A stretch of 22,774 bases of DNA from Sphaeroforma arctica JP610. Lineage: Eukaryota; Opisthokonta; Ichthyosporea; Ichthyophonida. Under the pieces are notes generated by a model, which saw only the letters and a program-made list of their open reading frames with translations, searched no databases and was not told where the DNA came from. The translations under genes were made by a program, and so were the position numbers. Where the stretch lies: the NCBI RefSeq assembly GCF_001186125.1, contig NW_014040544.1:135681-158454 (forward strand), in the 5' to 3' direction. Positions 18,959 through 22,774 of this stretch are shown one piece after another; position 1 is the stretch's first letter, and each line of letters opens with the position of its first letter.

Positions 18959-20225
18959 ATTACCCCGAAGGGGTATAAACCCGCTACGCGGGTCTATCCA
19001 AAGGAATATAAGAGCCATTCCTTCTGATGCCTCTGCTCTACTATCGTAGAGAGCGGGCTCCCGAGGGATCTTATATCATTCCCGAGGGAATGGGAGATCT
19101 CGTAGATATCTTCCCTGTATGAGGGCTTTTGCCCTGCTCAGGTATGATTGGAGAGTCTGTGGTATAAATAACAATTGGCAGCATAGTATCGTAGATCCCA
19201 AGGGATCTTATGCTACATCCCGAGGGTATTGTACACCCCTTAGGTAAAAGGGCTTAGACAGACTTTATCTAAAACGCTCATTTGTCATTCCAACCAGGAG
19301 CGATCTTGAGGATCACCTAAAGCATGGTCCTGTTAATGGGCAAGGCCTTTCACATTGTAATTGGAGTTGATGTCGACATCTCTGCAGGAAGTCTGACAAA
19401 TGCCCTGAGGTAAATAGCCTCGTTGGTTGTCACCATTACCACATAGAATATTCGTGATACTCAAATTGGCATGTGGTGTGAGTAATTTTTCTGTGTTTAG
19501 TTCATCATGTTGCCAATTGTGGATTTATTGAAAAATTTAGTTATTGATCAATTGACCTATAAAAACAGAATGTCAAGTCATCTAAAAATAAAACCATGAC
19601 AGATAATTTTATTGGGTCATAAGGTTTATTGTCGAAATATTTCTATTTAAAGATTATTAGCTAGTTTTTATAAATATAAAGGAGCTTACTCATATCTCCC
19701 AACAAGAATAAATTGGGAGACCCCCCGTTTTTTGAGAAAGATTTTTTAAATAGTTACTCTCGATTCCCATTCTACCTGGTAGTCTTGGAGGCACTCTCCC
19801 CCCTTCCAGGGGTATAGGAAATGGTTCTAAGATAAGATAAGGTACATCCCGCTAGAGACTAGTCGGGAGGTCCCCTCCGCTACACGGGGGATCATTTTAC
19901 AGCTAGTTACTCCCTCGGACACCACCTAATTCACTTATTGAACTCTTATACATAATACATATCCTTTATAGAGGGGCATGGGGGAGGGTCACTTCACCAC
20001 TGTCCCAAATATTCACTTCTTACAACTTTGCAATCTACTAATAAAATTCCTTCGGGTTAGATGTCTCAACTTTGAATAAGTGTTATAGCTTACCAAACTA
20101 ACGCAGAAAACCTGGATGAGTGATTCTAAAAACTACGTAGCTCATTAAGTCCCTAGGAACCGATAACTTTATATTTTATAAGGATAACTCGTTTATCCTA
20201 TGGGCAGTGTACCGGAGATGTAGGA

Positions 20226-20278
20226 GGGTCCCTACGGAACCCCGAAGGGCCGCCTCCCCAGGTTCCGGGGAGGGACCC
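20226..20278 (+). repeat. Cassette R2, copy a: nested stem-loop
   Basis: Outer arms GGGTCCCT and AGGGACCC enclose inner arms GGAACC and GGTTCC, giving a 53-base nested hairpin with a GC-rich loop. Copy b is at 21295-21340. Confidence 0.85.
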
Positions 20279-20399
20279 TTCACCACTCCTCGGGTTGTCC
20301 ATCCCCATCCCTACGGATCTTCGATAGGCATGGTTATTAGTAGGCGTAGTATTACCTCTCATATACGTAAAATTGACTACCTCTAAGTGCTAGCGATGT

Positions 20400-20413
20400 G
20401 GGGGGGGGGGGGG
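20400..20413 (+). repeat. G homopolymer, 14 bases
   Basis: A run of 14 G after GATGT. Such runs are length-variable and prone to sequencing error. Confidence 0.9.
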
Positions 20414-20946
20414 TTAGAATTCCAAGTGTAATAATTAATTTATGTAGGGCCGACAGTTCTTTAGCTCTCCTGTTTTATACCCAGATAATCTATCTGTGGG
20501 TGGGTATAAAAGATTAGGCTTAGGTTTAATTTAGTATATGGTGGAGAACCTCGGGAAATTGTTTAAAGATGAAGGGACCTCCGGTAATAGGTTCCTCTTT
20601 GGGGAAGGACCGAAAATGCTGGAGGCGCGTATGGGCTAGTGTACTTTACATCAATGGTGTGAGAGAGGTTGGTTCAAGTCCTACCAATGAGAATAATATC
20701 GGGTGACTGAGTAAAGTTTACACCATCGTCGATGACTGAAGAGGGAGCTATGTGAATGTTTGTAAAGGAGGGATCATCATCGAAGCTATGACATCAAAAG
20801 TTAGAGCATTACCCAGAAGGGACAAGGGACTCCCCCCAATGACAGAATTGCATGACGTGGGTTACGGTGAACACATGTCTGTATTTTAGACATATGGACT
20901 ATTCAAGTAATAGCCTGTTGTGTGATACAGTCCCAACAACAATAAT

Positions 20947-21200
20947 TTGCAGAAGATTATGTGTTGGAAACCGATGACTAATGAAGAATTTCAACAATGG
21001 ATGGACACAGTTGGTAAAAAATTAAAAAATTCTTCAGTAGAACATGGATTAGTGCAACTGCAATTGAAAACAAATTACAAGATGGCGTTGAACATTCAAT
21101 TCAGACAACTATCAAATATGGAATTAGCCTTTGGTTCTTAACAGGGGATAAAACAGAAACTGCTATTTATATTTTATTTGCATGTAAACTATTTTTGTGA
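20947..21200 (+). pseudogene. P4-type ATPase (phospholipid flippase) fragment, frameshifted
   Basis: P4-ATPases move phospholipids between membrane leaflets. From 20947, MTNEEFQQWMDTVGKKLKNS fits the segment after GLRTLCxAYRELxEEEFxxW in the family. After a frame change near 21040-21050 the other frame reads SATAIENKLQDGVEHSI (family: GATAIEDKLQDGVPETI), then IKYGISLWFLTGDKTETAI (family: GIKIWVLTGDKQETAI, the conserved P-domain TGD block) and CKLF, ending at a TGA at 21198-21200. Only about 80 of more than 1,000 residues are present, so this is a stray exon-sized fragment of a host gene. TTTGCAG at 20947-20953 resembles a 3' splice site, hinting that it was one exon. Flanks are hairpin-rich noncoding sequence. 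Confidence 0.85.
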
Positions 21201-21232
21201 GAGCAAATAGCGGTCAAGAGGTACTCCGAAGG

Positions 21233-21256
21233 AAGGAGAGAGCGTGTAGGAGGGTG
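21233..21256 (-). repeat. Cassette R4, copy b (inverted)
   Basis: GGAGAGAGCGTGTAGGAGGG is the reverse complement of the unit at 18866-18889. Its TGTAGGAGGGT part also occurs at 20219-20229. Confidence 0.75.
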
Positions 21257-21294
21257 TCCCCACCACCCGCTCTCCACCATTGAAGATGCCTTTA

Positions 21295-21340
21295 AGAGGG
21301 TCCCTACGGAACCCCGAAGGGACAGAACCCGGGGAGGGAC
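21295..21340 (+). repeat. Cassette R2, copy b
   Basis: GGGTCCCTACGGAACCCCGA is identical to copy a at 20226, and the right part CCGGGGAGGGAC is kept, but the middle is shorter. Confidence 0.85.
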
Positions 21341-21948
21341 AGGCTATCTTTGCACGCCACCATCCCAGAGGGGATTTAACCTATAAACTCATGTGGTGAG
21401 GTGACACTCTCTTCCTGCATGCATATTGATTCTATTTGGTGCCTAATCACTAAAGGGTGACCAATTATATACAATATTTTTCAAACTAGGATCCACTTCA
21501 GCTAATTTATGGGTAGTTCCTCTCCAAACCAATTTGGGAAAAACTAAATTCATAAAGAATATTTTCAAAACTTATAGATTAAGGTGTACCAGTACAGAAT
21601 ACTTTATCCCAAAGTAATTTAATGAATTAATTTCTTATAAACATCACTCTCCGATTCCTAACCCCCTTTTAGAGACCATAAAGTATTACTAACCATGTCC
21701 CCTATGTTTTATTATGTACCTACCTCTCTAATAAAAATAAGAGTAAAAGTAATATTTCTGTCCTCTGTACTACCATGGAAGAGTCAGTCTACGAACGATG
21801 ACTGGAACTTTTACTAAGTAACGCAGAGAGATCAGGTACTCTTGACCTCTATAGCAGACACCCAGCGCCCTATAGTAAAATGTTCTCCCACTACTACTCT
21901 CTGCTAAATAAACTACGAAGTATCCATGACAATCTAGCCATTTTCAGG

Positions 21949-21980
21949 CCTCCAGTAGTGGAGGAGGTAAACACAAACAC
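21949..21980 (+). repeat. Cassette R3, copy b
   Basis: CCTCCAGTAGTGGAGGAGG followed by GTAAACACAAACAC matches 18825-18864 apart from one base in the loop and a shortened tail. Confidence 0.85.
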
Positions 21981-22372
21981 CGGGGGAGGGTTCACTCTCG
22001 AGTGGGGGACCCTCCTAGTAAAGTTTGCTTCGAGGCAGCTTCGCAACCCTGCCTCAAGTAACCCACTGCTCCGTTTTTATTATCCTATATTTAATTGATT
22101 AATCTACCCGGGTTTTAACTTACCCCCTGTCGGCACTCCTCCGGTAGCTAACTCATTCCTCATAGCACCTATGTGATTGGTTGTTATCAGCTTTCAACTT
22201 CCCATCTACTAGGGTATGCCGCATATATACATCTATACCATATGACTTACCACCCATCTCCCCTCTATCACTACTACACTCCCCAGATTTGACTACTACA
22301 CTCCCCGGATAGCTTTGCACTCCACCAGTGTAGGGGGGTCACCTAAATATTCTACTCCTATGTTTGCTAAGT

Positions 22373-22515
22373 TAGGGATAATATTATTTATTTCAAAAAT
22401 GGCAAGTATGTATGATACAATGTATGAACATATGGTATGGCTCTCATATTCGCTGTAGTGGTTCAGGAAAGATTGATGGGAAGAAGTGGTCAGTAAATTC
22501 CCGTTTGAAGCTTGG
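22373..22515 (-). mobile_element. 5'-truncated LINE copy, 143-bp 3' end
   Basis: The reverse complement of this segment matches 2910-3052 over all 143 bases with three differences by hand count, so about 98% identity. It covers the last 24 or so codons of the LINE ORF, its stop and the 3' UTR. Only the 3' end is present, the usual outcome of aborted target-primed reverse transcription. The shared 3' boundary, TATCCCTA, defines the end of the element. No clear target-site duplication was found. Confidence 0.92.
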
Positions 22516-22742
22516 TTAGGAACTCATATTCGCCCTACCAAGTAGATACCTGTTGGGCACTAGTGAAATACTCTTCTTTAACTTGTCTGAGCGGTGGGCT
22601 CACTTCGCTGTACCTCGGGGACTTGAGGTCGGTCCTACTATTCACTCATGAAATACACCTCTTATTCGGTGGTGGCCGCACATATCCTCAACCCAATGCT
22701 CTTTTGCGGAAATTAATATGCATCGCATTAACGACCCTGGTG

Positions 22743-22743
22743 A

Positions 22744-22774
<31 letters not shown>
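22743..22774. repeat. CA/TA microsatellite at window end
   Basis: ACACACACATACATATATAT passes into an uninterrupted TA run that continues to the last base. Confidence 0.95.

Larger units (their letters stand above)
18695..20946. other. Hairpin-rich, gene-free region (left part)
   Basis: No coding frame is convincing. AT-rich sequence is studded with short GC-rich inverted repeats: CCCGC-GCA-GCGGG (18771), CTCCTCC/GGAGGAG (18823-18842), ACCCC-GAA-GGGGT (18963), ACCCGC-TAC-GCGGGT (18979), ATTCCC-GA-GGGAAT (19078), ATCCC-AA-GGGAT (19196), and a 7-bp stem CTCCCAA/TTGGGAG (19696-19719) followed by a T run. Several units recur elsewhere (see repeat entries). The stretch 19320-19680 has fewer hairpins and nothing recognisable. 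Confidence 0.7.
21201..22372. other. Hairpin-rich, gene-free region (right part)
   Basis: No gene is supported; the 72-codon ORF at 21880-22098 runs through cassette R3 and appears fortuitous. GC-rich cassettes recur at 21233, 21295 and 21949, and AT-rich plain sequence lies at 21420-21770. A 22-base tandem pair, ACTACTACACTCCCC, sits at about 22269 and 22291. TGTAGGRGGGT-type motifs appear at 21246 and 22330. Confidence 0.65.

Noticed and set aside
18779-19280. CRISPR-like array because of repeated short palindromes
   Set aside because: The units differ in sequence and spacing, and there is no constant repeat with unique spacers; the context is eukaryotic.
20614-20694. Possible tRNA gene with B-box-like GGTTCAAGTCC at 20679
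   Set aside because: The T stem has a central mismatch and no matching acceptor or D arm can be placed upstream; treated as chance.
18695-22372. Hairpin-rich region as inserted mitochondrial DNA
   Set aside because: No mitochondrial gene, rRNA or tRNA could be recognised, and nuclear-type remnants lie inside it; kept only as a comparison in the findings.

Overview
This window is eukaryotic, repeat-dominated DNA, probably from a protist or an early-branching fungal or animal relative; the sequence does not let me name the organism. The case for a eukaryote is an APE-type LINE, a piggyBac-like DNA transposon candidate, two Ty3/gypsy retroelement fossils (one with a chromodomain), a fragment of a P4-type ATPase (phospholipid flippase), minisatellites, and a 518-base assembly gap inside AT-rich satellite. 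I see no intact host gene. The window is best read as a graveyard of mobile elements.

Layout. 1-3052 (+): a decayed non-LTR retrotransposon with endonuclease, reverse transcriptase and zinc-finger tail; its left end lies outside the window. 3135-5681: a candidate decayed DNA transposon with a minus-strand transposase, Cys-rich N-terminal fingers, a C-terminal Cys/His domain, and a small convergent PHD-like ORF. 5790-6089 (+): an unrecognised coding-like fragment divergent from it. 6676-10242: Ty3/gypsy fossil 1 (minus strand), framed by ~171-bp INVERTED repeats rather than the expected direct LTRs. 10243-13997: AT-rich spacer with a 66-bp minisatellite running into the gap, a 28-bp duplication, a higher-order array of seven ~30-bp units carrying TACGTAA-like cores, and a ~150-bp-spaced direct repeat followed by a TATA-like site. 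13998-18557: Ty3/gypsy fossil 2 (minus strand), broken but with nearly every domain recognisable from Gag to chromodomain, and a tRNA-like segment just outside its Gag end. 18691-22372: AT-rich DNA studded with short GC-rich hairpin cassettes that recur in direct and inverted copies, enclosing the flippase fragment. 22373-22515 (-): a 143-bp 3' end of the same LINE family as at 1-3052, about 98% identical. The window ends in a TA microsatellite.

The genes do not work as one pathway; they are separate selfish elements and debris. The most interesting structures are the dispersed hairpin cassettes, the inverted ends of fossil 1, the possible multi-ORF zinc-finger transposon at 3135-5681 with its divergent neighbour, and the ordered TACGTAA array. 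All identities quoted are hand alignments; family names rest on motif recognition, not database searches.
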